This document shows positions 51,846-61,420 of a stretch of 64,000 bases of DNA, in pieces (positions within the stretch are counted from its first letter, which is position 1; the number at the start of each line of letters is the position of its first letter). The notes under the pieces were generated by a model. The model searched no databases, was not told where the DNA came from, and worked only from the letters and a program-made list of their open reading frames with translations. The position numbers and the translations under genes were made by a program. This DNA comes from CAZEVY01 sp964515555. GTDB taxonomy: Bacteria > Acidobacteriota > Terriglobia > Bryobacterales > Bryobacteraceae. The DNA lies in the NCBI GenBank assembly GCA_964515555.1, contig CAZEVY010000010.1, forward strand, positions 1 through 64,000, in the 5' to 3' direction.

Positions 51846-52377
51846 TGGTCGATCCGGCTTCGGGGCCCTTCCTGTTTGACACTAGCGCCGAAGGGTGGCT
51901 GTCGCGAAGTGTCCATCCTGAAGTCGCCCGCTGGCTGCGCGATTATCTGGCGATTCACACGGTTCACGTCTCGGCCGTCACGGTCGCATCCGAGGCTGCG
52001 CGCTCCTGTGGCGCCGCAGCGATCCCGAGCGCCGCGAGAGGATTGAAGCCGCTCGGATCGCCTACCTCCGCGCCACAGGGACCGTACTGCCGCTCGACGA
52101 GGCTGTGGCTGTGGTCGCCGGAGAGATCGCCGCAATGTTGCCGGAGCCACCGACCCCGCCCCGCCGCTCGCATCGGCTTTCCGAGTCACGGCAGCACCGC
52201 CTGGCCAGGTGGCGCTTCGATCAGATGATCGCCGCGACCGCACTGTCAAACGCCATGCCGCTGATCCATAACAACGCGGCGGACTACGAGACGATCCGCG
52301 GCGCGATCGAGCGGTCGCCGGCACGATTTCCCGGCTTGGGCCCCCTGCAACTGATCCGATGCGGTTCCCTGGTGTGA
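51845..52377 (+). pseudogene. PIN-domain (VapC-like) toxin, frameshifted
   Basis: The first part (FLFDTSAEGWLSRS, catalytic Asp in DTSA, up to VSAVTVAS) is in one frame. The rest (RGCALLWRRSDPERRERI, DEAVAVVAGEI, FDQMIAATALSNAMPLIHNN) is in another. The switch lies near 51985-51995 and is equivalent to one missing base. With it restored the protein is 177 residues. VapC toxins are Mg-dependent RNases cutting tRNA or rRNA. Either the gene is inactivated or the assembly lost a base. Confidence 0.72.
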
Positions 52378-52436
52378 GGCATCGCAGTAGTCGATCCAAT
52401 TCGAGTCCTGCGCGGCGAGGAAGAAGTAGCGCCAGA

Positions 52437-53744
52437 TCACTCCGCCAGAATCGCCGCGATGCGATCGGCATCGTTCGGAACCACCATGGGCCGATTCCCG
52501 AAGGTCGCCGCGATGCGCGCGCCGGAAGGCGAGTCGAGCTCACCGGTGTGATAGCGATAGATGTAATCGGGGTCCTTCAGGACGTTGCCCGTCAGCACGG
52601 CGATTACGTCCGCATCCCGATCGACGGCGCCGCGCGCGACCAGTTTGCGCAAGCCCGCCAGCGTCGCCGCCGACGCCGGCTCGCAGCCGATCCCGCACAG
52701 GCCGATGACCGCCTTGGCGTCGGCGATCTCCTGCTCGGTCACCTTCTCCACGACGCCGCCCGACACCGACACCTCGTGCCACGCCTTCGGCCACGAGACC
52801 GGGTCGCCGATCTTGATCGCGGTCGCCAGCGTCTCCGGATGCTCGACGGCGCGATATGCGCCGGCGGCGGGACTCTGCATGAAGTCGTAGAACGGCGCCG
52901 CGCCTTCCGCCTGGATGACCGCGAGCCGGGGCGACCGGTCGAGGAAGCCCAGTGCGACCAACTCGCGCAGCGCCTTGCCGAACGCCGACACGTTGCCGAG
53001 ATTTCCGCCCGGCAGCACGATCCAGTCCGGCGGGCGCCAGTCGCGCTGGTCCATCATTTCGACGATGATCGTTTTCTGTCCCTCGATGCGGAACGGGTTG
53101 ATCGAGTTCAACAGGTAGATGCCCAGCCGCTCGGCGAGCGCGCGCACGAGCGCGAGAATCTGGTCGAAATTCGCCTCCACCTGAAGCGTCCGCGCGCCGT
53201 ATTCGATGGCTTGCGCCAGCTTCCCGTAAGAAATGTTCCCGTGCGGAATGAAAATGACCGGTTGCAGTCCGCCGGCGCTGGCGTACGCCGCCATCGAGGC
53301 CGACGTGTTCCCCGTCGACACGCAGGCCACGCGAGTTCTCCCGAGCCGCCGCGCCTGGGCCGCGCCGCAGGTCATTCCGTTGTCCTTGAACGATCCCGTG
53401 GGATTGAAGCCCTGGTGCTTGAAGACCAGCCGCGCCAGGCCGGCGTACCCGGCGGCGCGCGGCCCGTCGAGCAGCGGCGTGTTCCCTTCGCGCAGCGTGA
53501 CCACCGGGGCGTAGTCGTCCAGAAACGGGATCATCTCGCGATAGCGCCAGACGCCGCTGGCGTCGAGCGGAGCGTTGCTCATGCGGCGCTCGCGCCAGGT
53601 CCGCTTCAGCGCCGCCGCGTCGATGCCGTCGAACGGGTACGAGGCTTCCAGAAGGCCGCCGCAGCGCGGGCAGTTGTAGATGACTTCGGCGATCGCGTAG
53701 CGCGAGCGGCAGGCGGGCTCGAAGCAGACCAGGTCGGCGGGCAT
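52437..53744 (-). CDS. thrC: Threonine synthase
   Basis: ThrC converts O-phosphohomoserine to threonine with PLP. The 435-residue protein has an N-terminal zinc-ribbon-like CFEPACRSRYAIAE...CPRC element, the PLP lysine in NPTGSFKDNGM, the phosphate-binding VSTGNTSASMAAYA, and LPGGNLGNVSAFGKAL. It is the zinc-ribbon type found in many bacteria and archaea. The start at 53744 is the first Met before the ribbon. It is divergent from the glycan operon, 24 bases away. No other threonine gene is adjacent. Confidence 0.95.
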   Translation of the reverse strand: MPADLVCFEPACRSRYAIAEVIYNCPRCGGLLEASYPFDGIDAAALKRTWRERRMSNAPLDASGVWRYREMIPFLDDYAPVVTLREGNTPLLDGPRAAGYAGLARLVFKHQGFNPTGSFKDNGMTCGAAQARRLGRTRVACVSTGNTSASMAAYASAGGLQPVIFIPHGNISYGKLAQAIEYGARTLQVEANFDQILALVRALAERLGIYLLNSINPFRIEGQKTIIVEMMDQRDWRPPDWIVLPGGNLGNVSAFGKALRELVALGFLDRSPRLAVIQAEGAAPFYDFMQSPAAGAYRAVEHPETLATAIKIGDPVSWPKAWHEVSVSGGVVEKVTEQEIADAKAVIGLCGIGCEPASAATLAGLRKLVARGAVDRDADVIAVLTGNVLKDPDYIYRYHTGELDSPSGARIAATFGNRPMVVPNDADRIAAILAE

Positions 53745-53768
53745 TCCCAACCATCGTAGGATATTGGT

Positions 53769-55538
53769 GTGATCGGCAAAATCGTCACATGCACGCTGCT
53801 GACGGGCGCCGTCCTCGCGCAGACGCTGGAAGTCCTGCCCGAGCACTTGCGGCCCGACCCGTTCGGCGGCGTGGTGAAAGCAGACGGCGCGGTTCCGGCA
53901 GTGCGGCCGGCGTCGTTCCGCGCGGCACGGCGCGGATATGTTTCGTTCCATCTCGTCGCCCGGCCGGGCGCCGGCGGCAGCTACGAGCTCTCGATAGACA
54001 GCCCGCTTCCGGTGGACATCTATCGCGAGTGGTTTCATCCCACGCGCGGCGACTACTATCCCGACGCGCTGATACCCGCCGCGGCCCCGTACCGCGGCAC
54101 GATGCCCGACCCGGACAATCGCATCGATAAGCAGACCGCGCAAGCCTTCTGGGTCGACGTGTGGATTCCCGCCGACGCCAGGCCGGGCACACATCGGCTG
54201 ACGGCCACGCTTCGCGCCGGCGCGGCGGCCGCGACGGCGTCGGTCGAGATCCGCGTGCTCGACGCCGTGATTCCCGACGACGACGTGGTCCTCATGGACC
54301 ACAACTCCTACGGAAGCACCTTTCTCGCCGACCAGTACCCGAAGCTGGCCGCGCGCCACGGCGATTCGTTCTTCACCAGCGACGCCTTCTTCGGCCTGAT
54401 ACACGCCCATCACCGCATCTTCCACGAGCATCGCGGCATCTACCATCAGCTCGGATACGGGCACGGCGGCAAGGTCGCGCCCGAGTTCGCGCCCACACTC
54501 GAGGGGTCGGGCCGCTCGAAGCGCATCGCGAACTGGGATCTCTACGACCGCCACTACGGGCCGCTGTTCGACGGCTCGGCGCTGCGCGGCGGGCGGCGTC
54601 CCGCGCGGCCCATTCCCTACGTCTACACGCCGATCAACCCGGAGTGGCCTGCCAGTTTCCTGTGGTGGGGCGAGCCGGGCTACGAGACCGAGTTCGTCAA
54701 CGTGGTCGCGGAAATGGAGCGGCATTTTCGCGCCAAAGGATGGACGTCGACGCAATTCGAGATGTATTTCAACCATAAGAAGCGCTACAAGGCGTTCCCC
54801 TGGGACGGCGACGAAGTACGCTTCCTGGGCGACGACCGCTACCTCAAGGAATACGCGCGACTGCTGCGGCGCGCGGTCCCGGCCTCCTCGCCGGTGAAGT
54901 TCGTCTTCCGCAGCGATTCCAGTTGGGCGCTCGAGCAGCAGTTCACGGACCTTGCCGGCGTGATCGGGCTGTGGGTGAGCTCTTCCGGCGTCCTGAGCTG
55001 GAACCGCGAGCCGCTGCGGAAGGTCCTCGATCGCGGGGATCGGGTCTGGCACTACAGCGGTCCGCCGCCGGTCACGCTTCCCTCGGCGATGATCACGCGC
55101 TTCGCGATGCGCGCCTGGGTGTGGGGGATTCACGGGTACGTCCACTGGCTCGCCGTCAGTCCCGGAGCAGATCCGTGGCATCGGTTCGGCGGCGGCGAAA
55201 CGGCGCTGGTATATTCCGGCGAGCGCTTCGGAATCGAAGGGCCCATCCCGAGCGTGCGCCTCAAGATTCAACGCAACAGCCTCCAGGATCTGGCGTTGGC
55301 CGGACGCGGGCGGGGGGATGCGGAAATCGCGGCGGTCACGCAGCGCTATAACAACACCGCGCCCGCCGACTGGTGGAATCCGCGGCCGGCACTCGCCGAC
55401 ATGCCGCCGCACGAATGGTCGAACGCCGACATCGACGAAGCCGTGCGGCCCGCCGAGCAGAGACTCCGGAAGGTCGACGCCGGCGCCTGGCAGCGCGTGC
55501 GCGAGTATGTGCTCGACGCCGCGGGGAGGTCGAAATGA
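53769..55538 (+). CDS. Exported GH123/DUF4091-like glycoside hydrolase-type protein
   Basis: The 589-residue protein starts with GTG and a signal peptide (MIGKIVTCTLLTGAVLAQ). It has a beta-sandwich N-terminal part (about 20-165) and a TIM-barrel-like catalytic region resembling GH123 N-acetyl-beta-galactosaminidases and DUF4091 proteins (VLMDHNSYGSTFLADQYP, YFNHKKRYKAFPWDGDEVRF, VWHYSGPPPVTLP, YVHWLAVSPGADPW). The DGDE stretch could carry the acid pair. It opens a three-gene operon (ATGA overlap with the next gene), so it probably acts on an external glycan with the lyase encoded downstream. Substrate unknown. Confidence 0.75.
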   Translation: MIGKIVTCTLLTGAVLAQTLEVLPEHLRPDPFGGVVKADGAVPAVRPASFRAARRGYVSFHLVARPGAGGSYELSIDSPLPVDIYREWFHPTRGDYYPDALIPAAAPYRGTMPDPDNRIDKQTAQAFWVDVWIPADARPGTHRLTATLRAGAAAATASVEIRVLDAVIPDDDVVLMDHNSYGSTFLADQYPKLAARHGDSFFTSDAFFGLIHAHHRIFHEHRGIYHQLGYGHGGKVAPEFAPTLEGSGRSKRIANWDLYDRHYGPLFDGSALRGGRRPARPIPYVYTPINPEWPASFLWWGEPGYETEFVNVVAEMERHFRAKGWTSTQFEMYFNHKKRYKAFPWDGDEVRFLGDDRYLKEYARLLRRAVPASSPVKFVFRSDSSWALEQQFTDLAGVIGLWVSSSGVLSWNREPLRKVLDRGDRVWHYSGPPPVTLPSAMITRFAMRAWVWGIHGYVHWLAVSPGADPWHRFGGGETALVYSGERFGIEGPIPSVRLKIQRNSLQDLALAGRGRGDAEIAAVTQRYNNTAPADWWNPRPALADMPPHEWSNADIDEAVRPAEQRLRKVDAGAWQRVREYVLDAAGRSK

Positions 55539-56095
55539 GGATTCCGGCGATGCTGCTGACGGCGCTGGCGTGCGCGGCGCAGACGCCCGAGACCGTCGAG
55601 AAGGAGCTCGATACCGTCGCCCGCGTCGCCTCGGCGATGGTCGATGGCGACGCCTGCCGCCGGATCGTGACGAAGCGCGCGCTCGACTCGATGTTCGCCC
55701 AGAACCCGCGCGACCGCTTCCTCGCCAGCGACAACTACGACGTAAACCACGAGCCGTTCATCCAGGTGAAGAAGACGCTGATCCGCCTCGCGCGCCTGTG
55801 CCCCTTCGCCTGCGACGTGAATCTGTGGATGCCGCTCGCCGGACGGCCCGGCAAGATCCACGTCGTGATTCGCAATTCGCGCGAGATGAGCCAGTTCTGG
55901 CCCTGGGGCGCGCTGCACCAGGATATGCCCGCGCCGATGAAGACGGTCCTCGAAACCGGCCGCCGCGTCACCGCGAAAGAGAAGCCCGGATGGATCTCGG
56001 TGCTCGCGCCGGTCGCCGACAGCCTGGGCGACACCGTCGGCCTGGTCGAGGTGGTGGCGCCGCTGCGGGCCAATCCGCGCGAGAACGTGAAATAG
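55535..56095 (+). CDS. Exported Cache/PDC-like single-domain protein
   Basis: The 186-residue protein has a signal peptide (MRIPAMLLTALACAAQ) and one alpha/beta domain whose end (ISVLAPVADSLGDTVGLVEVV) resembles the PAS-like Cache ligand-binding domains of chemoreceptors and histidine kinases. No membrane anchor or output domain is present, so it may be a soluble periplasmic ligand binder. The ATG overlaps the preceding stop, with GGAGG 5 bases upstream. The dehydrogenase follows after 2 bases. Confidence 0.65.
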   Translation: MRIPAMLLTALACAAQTPETVEKELDTVARVASAMVDGDACRRIVTKRALDSMFAQNPRDRFLASDNYDVNHEPFIQVKKTLIRLARLCPFACDVNLWMPLAGRPGKIHVVIRNSREMSQFWPWGALHQDMPAPMKTVLETGRRVTAKEKPGWISVLAPVADSLGDTVGLVEVVAPLRANPRENVK

Positions 56096-56097
56096 GA

Positions 56098-59000
56098 ATG
56101 CTCGCGGTACACCTCGAGAACGGCCGCGTCGAGGTGCGCCGCGCGCCGATGCCGCGCCGCCGCGAAGGATACGCGTCGATTCGCGTGCTCGCCGCCGGAA
56201 TCTGCAACACCGACCTGGAGCTGCAACGCGGCTACTACGGGTTCCGCGGACGGCCCGGCCACGAGTTCGCCGGTGAGGTGGTGGAGGCCGACGATGCGTC
56301 TCTCATCGGCCGTCGCGTGGCGGGCGAGATCAATCTCGCCTGCGGGCGTTGCGACTGGTGCGCGCGTGGCCTGGGACGGCACTGCCCCAAGCGGACCGTG
56401 CTCGGCATCGTGCGGCATCCGGGCGCGTTCGCCGGGTTTCTCACGCTGCCCGAGCGCAACCTGCATGTGCTTCCGCCGAGGCTGCCGATCGAGCACGCCG
56501 TCTTCGTGGAGCCGGTGGCGGCGGCGTGCGAGATTCTCGACCAGGTGAAGATACCGCGCGGCGCTGAAGCCGCCGTGCTGGGCGACGGCAAGCTCGGACT
56601 GCTGATCGCCCAGGTGCTCGCCGCGCACGGCGCGAAGGTCCGGCAGTTCGGGCGGCACCGCGAGAAACTGCGCATCGCCGAGCGCGCGGGAGTGGAGACG
56701 GAGATCGCGCGCGGAAAGCTGCCGCGCGCCGCTTTCGACCACGTCGTCGACGCCACCGGATCGCCGGAGGGGTTGCGCGCGGCGGTCGCGATGACGCGTC
56801 CGCGCGGCACGGTCGTCATGAAATCCACCGTGCACGGCACGGTGGGCATCGACGCGGCGCCGGTGATCGTCAACGAAATCACGCTGGTCGGCTCGCGATG
56901 CGGGCGCTTCGAGCGCGCGATTCCGCTGCTGGCCTCGGGGAAGGTGCGCGTGGAGGAAATGATCTCGGAGCGCATGACGCTCGCCGACGCTCCGAAGGCC
57001 TTCGCGCGCGCGGCGAAGAGAGGTGTGCTCAAAGTGCTGTTCGTCGCCGCGTGCGTGATTGCATGTCTCGCGCAGACCCCGCATCCGCCCGTCACCGGCG
57101 TCGCGCTGCCGCTCGACACATCGCACCCGCGGCTCATCTTTCACCCGGGCCGCGGCCGCACCGTCGAATCCGTCCGGGCGCTCTACAAGTCGGACCCCAC
57201 CTTTCAGCCGATCTTCGCGCGAGCGCTGGCGCTCGATATCCAAAGCCAGCATCCCGCCATGCTCGCCGCCTGCTGGGTGGTCACCGGCGGCGACCGCTAC
57301 GCCGAGGCCGCCATCGACGCCATGCTCGCGCAGCAACTCCGCCGCAGCAGCGAGCCGCAGTATTCGCTGATGTGGTCGCATGCGCTCGCCTACGACTGGC
57401 TGTACCATCACCCGGCGATGACCGCCGACCGGCGCGAGAGAATCGTCGCCAAGCTCATCGAGCGCCTGGAGACCGAGCTCGCCGACCTCGACCGCACCAG
57501 CATGGCGCTGTGGCACGGCCGCAACCAGGCCGCCAACGGCGCGATCGTCGTGGCGCTGGCCATCGGCGACCTGCCGGGGCAGGACCGCAACCTGCGGCGC
57601 GCGGCGGCGCACTACATCGAGTCGCTGCGCGCGCTTCAGTACTCCGAGGGCTGGCCGGAAGGCGCGAGCTACTGGATCTACAACCGCGCCGGACCCTACG
57701 CGGTGGCCGCCGACGCGGTGATGACGGCGCTCGGCGTCGAGGTCATCGGTGGAATCCCGATCCGCGATGTCATGCGCCGCATCGGATTGTGGTCGCTCTA
57801 CCAGTTCGCGCCCAACGAGGTCTTCGAACCCTACGGCGACTCGGCCGGATCGCTGCGCCTCGGCGAGACCGGCTGGTGGGAACTCTCGGTCGACTACTAC
57901 GCGCGGCTTTCGCGCGACCCCGGAGTCGCGGCCGCCGCCGACTATCTACGCAACCGCTCGCCGATCCCCTACGGCCGCCGGCCGTACGGATGGTACGCCG
58001 CGCTGAGCTACGACCCCTCGGTGCGCCCGAACCGCGGCTACGATCCCGCGCGGCCCGAGTTGTGGATGCGGAAGCACCTGCCGCAGTCGATGCTGTTCGG
58101 CCGCGATTCCATGGGGGTGGCGTTCTTCCGCGGCGACTGGGGCGATCGCGACGAGCTCTACGCGACGTTCAAGGCGGGCGATCTCCTCGCGCATCACGAT
58201 CACTACGACAGCGGACACTTCGGCATCCAGCGCGGCGGCCTGCTCGCGCCGCAGACCGGCCTGTACGGGCCGGGCGGCTACACGGGCCCGCACCGGCTGG
58301 GCTACTCGGTGCAGACGGTGGCGAGCAACAGCCTGCTGATCCTCGCTCCCGGCGAAACGTCGGCGCAGCTTCGCCGAATCCGCTCGCCGTGGACGTCGAT
58401 ATCCGGCGGCCAGCGCGTGATCCTGCCGACCAGCTTCGACTGCCTCAACGTCGCCCACTTCGAGCGGCTTCGAACGAGCGGCCCGCGCCTGGAACGCGCC
58501 GCGATCACGGCCTTCGAGAGCGCGGCGGGCCGCTACGACTACATCGCCGCCGACATCACGGCGTCCTATAACTCGACGGCCTGGGCCGACGTGGGAAGCG
58601 CCGCGAAGGTCTCGCGCGTCACCCGCCAGTTTCTCTACCTGCGGCCGGAGGCGGCCTTCGTCGTCTACGATCGCGTGGAGACGACGCGCGCGGAGTACCT
58701 GCCGAAGTTCTTGCTGCATTCGCTCTCGAAGCCGCGCACGGAATCGGAGACGCTCGTGGCCGGCAACGGCCCCGAAGACGGGATTCTCGAATCGTCGAGC
58801 CGCCGTGTCACCACGTCGCACGCCCGCGGCGTGCTCACTCAGATCGCGCTGCTGCCGGCCAAGGCGCGTGTCCTCAAGATCGGCGGCCCGAACTACAACT
58901 GCTACGTGGAGGGGGACGGCGATCAGTCGAACGGCTTCAACGGCGTCAACCTCTCCGGCGGCGACCCGCTGAAGGAGTCCGCGGCGGCGCAGTTGGGACT

Positions 59001-59349
59001 CTGGCGCACCGAGGTGGAGCCGCTCGGCGCGGGCACGAGCACGCGATTCCTGAACGTCCTGCTCCCGCGGCTCGCCGGCGACCGCCGCGCCCTGCCCGCG
59101 GTGGAGTTGCTCGACGCGGGCCCGGAGGTTCATGCCGTTCGCGTGGGCGGCACGGTGGCGGTGTTCGCGCATGGCGATCGTCTGCCGCGCGCGATGCGGT
59201 TGAGCGCTCGCGGCGCGAGGCGGTTGCTGCTGTTCGACGCGGAGGCGGGCGCGGCCTATCGCGCCGGCGGGAGGCAGGTGAAGGCGAGCGCGGAGGGTGT
59301 GGTCTACGCGGCGGGGATTCCGCCGGGTGCGTTCACGATCGAGCGATAG
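56098..59349 (+). CDS. Zinc-dependent MDR dehydrogenase read in frame into a heparinase II/III-like lyase
   Basis: The frame encodes 1083 residues without a stop. Residues 1 to about 315 are a medium-chain dehydrogenase: catalytic-zinc GICNTDLELQRG, GRPGHEFAGEV, structural-zinc CGRCDWCARGLGRHC, and VLGDGKLGLLIAQVLAAHGA. It ends KRGVLKVLF, the normal end of such enzymes. Directly after comes a hydrophobic signal-like segment (VAACVIACLAQ), then a heparinase II/III-type protein (SHPRLIFHPGRG, HALAYDWLYHH, HHDHYDSGHFGIQRGG). A GTG at 57034 with AGAGAGG about 10 bases upstream would start the lyase alone with a signal peptide. Either two genes share a frame through stop loss, or both products are made. 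Activities: polyol/sugar oxidation and glycan cleavage, by family. Confidence 0.8.
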   Translation: MLAVHLENGRVEVRRAPMPRRREGYASIRVLAAGICNTDLELQRGYYGFRGRPGHEFAGEVVEADDASLIGRRVAGEINLACGRCDWCARGLGRHCPKRTVLGIVRHPGAFAGFLTLPERNLHVLPPRLPIEHAVFVEPVAAACEILDQVKIPRGAEAAVLGDGKLGLLIAQVLAAHGAKVRQFGRHREKLRIAERAGVETEIARGKLPRAAFDHVVDATGSPEGLRAAVAMTRPRGTVVMKSTVHGTVGIDAAPVIVNEITLVGSRCGRFERAIPLLASGKVRVEEMISERMTLADAPKAFARAAKRGVLKVLFVAACVIACLAQTPHPPVTGVALPLDTSHPRLIFHPGRGRTVESVRALYKSDPTFQPIFARALALDIQSQHPAMLAACWVVTGGDRYAEAAIDAMLAQQLRRSSEPQYSLMWSHALAYDWLYHHPAMTADRRERIVAKLIERLETELADLDRTSMALWHGRNQAANGAIVVALAIGDLPGQDRNLRRAAAHYIESLRALQYSEGWPEGASYWIYNRAGPYAVAADAVMTALGVEVIGGIPIRDVMRRIGLWSLYQFAPNEVFEPYGDSAGSLRLGETGWWELSVDYYARLSRDPGVAAAADYLRNRSPIPYGRRPYGWYAALSYDPSVRPNRGYDPARPELWMRKHLPQSMLFGRDSMGVAFFRGDWGDRDELYATFKAGDLLAHHDHYDSGHFGIQRGGLLAPQTGLYGPGGYTGPHRLGYSVQTVASNSLLILAPGETSAQLRRIRSPWTSISGGQRVILPTSFDCLNVAHFERLRTSGPRLERAAITAFESAAGRYDYIAADITASYNSTAWADVGSAAKVSRVTRQFLYLRPEAAFVVYDRVETTRAEYLPKFLLHSLSKPRTESETLVAGNGPEDGILESSSRRVTTSHARGVLTQIALLPAKARVLKIGGPNYNCYVEGDGDQSNGFNGVNLSGGDPLKESAAAQLGLWRTEVEPLGAGTSTRFLNVLLPRLAGDRRALPAVELLDAGPEVHAVRVGGTVAVFAHGDRLPRAMRLSARGARRLLLFDAEAGAAYRAGGRQVKASAEGVVYAAGIPPGAFTIER
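57034..57036 (+). promoter_or_regulatory. Probable internal start of the heparinase-like protein
   Basis: A GTG codon preceded by AGAGAGG about 10 bases upstream begins a signal-peptide-like sequence (VLFVAACVIACLAQ). It would give a 771-residue exported lyase. Confidence 0.5.
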
Positions 59350-59358
59350 CCGGCGGCG

Positions 59359-60369
59359 TCAGTCGGCGACGCGCACCAGTTGCTTGCCGGTGTTCTCGCC
59401 GCGGAGCATGCCGAGGAAGGCGCGGGGCGCGCTCTCGATCCCGTCGGTGAACTGCTCGCGATACTTCAGCTTGCCTTCCTTCAGCCACCCGGCCATCTGC
59501 TTCATGCCTTCGCCGAAACGCGCCGCGTAGTCGAGGATCAGGAATCCCTGCACCAGCGCGCGCTTGACGATCATCTGGCCCAGCCAGCGCGGTCCCATTT
59601 CCGGCTTCTCCAGGTTGTATTGCGAAATCTGCCCGCAGATCGCCACGCGCGCGTGCACGTTGATGAGCGAGATCACCGCGTCGGTGAGCGCTCCGCCGAC
59701 GTTGTCGAAGTAGGAGTCGATGCCGCCGGGGCAGAGCTCCTTGAGCTTCGCGCGATAGGTGGCCTCCGTCTTGTAGTTGAATCCGCCGTCGAAGCCGAGC
59801 TCGCCCGTCATCCAGGCGATCTTGTCGTCCGCCCCCGCCGTGCCCACCACGCGGGCACCGAGGATCTTTCCGATCTGCCCCGCGACCGATCCCACCGCGC
59901 CGGCCGCGCCCGAGATCACCATCGTCTCGCCGGGCTTCGGCTTGCAGATGTCGACCACGCCGAAGTACGCCGTCAGTCCCGGCATGCCGAGAACGCTGAG
60001 AGCCGTCGTGATCGGCGCCAGCGTCGGGTCGATCTTGCGAAGTCCGCGTCCGTCGCTCGCTGCGTACTCCTGCCAGCCGAACACGCCCTCGACGATGTCG
60101 CCCGCGGCGAAGCGCGGGTTGCGCGATTCCATCACGCGCCCGATCGCGCCGCCCGTCATGACCTCGCCGATCTTGACCGGCGCCGCGTAGGACGGCGCGT
60201 CGCTCATGCGGCCGCGCATATACGGGTCGACCGAGAGATAGAGGACGCGCACCAGCACCTCGCCTTCGGCGGGCGAAGGCGCGGGCGCCTCGACGAGCTG
60301 GAAATCGGATTCCCTGGGGAATCCCACGGGTCGCGCGGCCAGCAGGACGCGCCGGTTTGTGTATGGCAT
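59359..60369 (-). CDS. CurA-like NADPH-dependent MDR oxidoreductase
   Basis: This 336-residue zinc-free medium-chain reductase belongs to the curcumin reductase / leukotriene B4 dehydrogenase group, reducing the double bond of enones with NADPH. Signatures are RGRMSDAPSYAAPVKIGEVM, the nucleotide loop SGAAGAVGSVAGQIGKILGA, and YFDNVGGALTDAVISLIN. The start gives MPYTNRRVLLAARP, typical of the group. It is divergent from the gene at 60468 and convergent with the lyase. Physiological substrate unknown. Confidence 0.92.
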   Translation of the reverse strand: MPYTNRRVLLAARPVGFPRESDFQLVEAPAPSPAEGEVLVRVLYLSVDPYMRGRMSDAPSYAAPVKIGEVMTGGAIGRVMESRNPRFAAGDIVEGVFGWQEYAASDGRGLRKIDPTLAPITTALSVLGMPGLTAYFGVVDICKPKPGETMVISGAAGAVGSVAGQIGKILGARVVGTAGADDKIAWMTGELGFDGGFNYKTEATYRAKLKELCPGGIDSYFDNVGGALTDAVISLINVHARVAICGQISQYNLEKPEMGPRWLGQMIVKRALVQGFLILDYAARFGEGMKQMAGWLKEGKLKYREQFTDGIESAPRAFLGMLRGENTGKQLVRVAD

Positions 60370-60467
60370 CGGCTCACATTATGGCAGCCGCCGCCCCTCG
60401 CGTTTGAGAACAGCGCGGACTGTTCAGCCACGCGCCCGGCGGAGCCGTCTGCTACCTTGGGACCGTC

Positions 60468-61397
60468 ATGCCGCGGCCGCCCGAATCCACCTCCACCCGC
60501 GTGGGCAACTACGTGATCTCGCTCCCCGAGCGCGTGGTGCGATCGGCCTCGGCGGCGGCGGGCGGACTGCTGCGCGAGATCGGCGAGGTCGCCGTGCCGG
60601 CGGCGCTGCGCCGCACGAAGCTCTACCGCAACATGGTCGACTCGACGCTGCGGTTCCTGGTCGAACAGGTCGGACAGGTCGAAGGCGCCTGGCCCGCGCA
60701 GGACAAGCTGGCCGAGAATTTCGCCGTGCGCCGCACGGCCGGCAACGGAATCGAGATGATCGGCGTGCTGACCTTCCGGGCCTCGCCGGTGTGGGTGCTG
60801 GCCGCGCTCGCCGATCTCAGCGGCGCCGGACGCCACCTGATCCGCGAGATCGCCGCATCGCTTCAGGAGCAGGGGCTGCTCGACAAGGAGACGCGTTTCG
60901 AGAGCGTCGACCAGATGCTCGACGGCCTGGAGCGCGTCAGCGGGCGCACCGCCGACGCCATCAACACGCCGCCCCTCGACGTCGCCGGACTGCGCGAGGA
61001 GTGGGCGGCCATCCGCCGCGAGGCGTCGTCGATGAAAGGACCGTCGCTGCCCTCGCTGCCCGACGTCGAGGGGCTGTGGAAGGGAATCGAGAAGACGGCG
61101 GCCGAGGAGGGGCGGTCGGCGTTCGAGGTGTCGTCGCTGATGGCGCTGGGCGCGGTGACGGGAGTGCCCGGGCAACTGCGCTGGTTCTCGCGAAGCGCCA
61201 TGACGGCCGCGCGGAAGACGGGCCAGATCGCGGGCGACGCGCTGCTGGGCCACTACGCGCGGTCGCTGGAGGAGATTCGCGCCGAGGGATTCCTCGCCTA
61301 CTGGTCGCGCGAGTTCCGCCCGTATCTGCGCGCGGCGGCGGCGCAGTTCTCGCCTTCGAAGGAGTCGTCGACGGAGCGCTTTCTGCGGGGCCGCTGA
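60468..61397 (+). CDS. Conserved hypothetical protein
   Basis: The 309-residue, mostly helical protein has no signal peptide or clear membrane helix and no domain I recognise. Segments such as VGNYVISLPERVVRSASAAAGG and ALGAVTGVPGQLRWFSRSAM hint at amphipathic, possibly membrane-associated helices with glycine-rich turns. It may be distantly related to EcsC-type proteins, but this is weak. It stands between a reductase and a creatininase-family gene 23 bases downstream. Confidence 0.7.
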   Translation: MPRPPESTSTRVGNYVISLPERVVRSASAAAGGLLREIGEVAVPAALRRTKLYRNMVDSTLRFLVEQVGQVEGAWPAQDKLAENFAVRRTAGNGIEMIGVLTFRASPVWVLAALADLSGAGRHLIREIAASLQEQGLLDKETRFESVDQMLDGLERVSGRTADAINTPPLDVAGLREEWAAIRREASSMKGPSLPSLPDVEGLWKGIEKTAAEEGRSAFEVSSLMALGAVTGVPGQLRWFSRSAMTAARKTGQIAGDALLGHYARSLEEIRAEGFLAYWSREFRPYLRAAAAQFSPSKESSTERFLRGR

Positions 61398-61420
61398 GCC
61401 GGCGTGCTACCGTGTTTTTC

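Noticed and set aside
52437..55412. Apparent 991-codon minus-strand frame extending thrC upstream
   Set aside because: The extra N-terminal part is antisense to the GH123-like gene; thrC begins properly at 53744 with its zinc-ribbon region.
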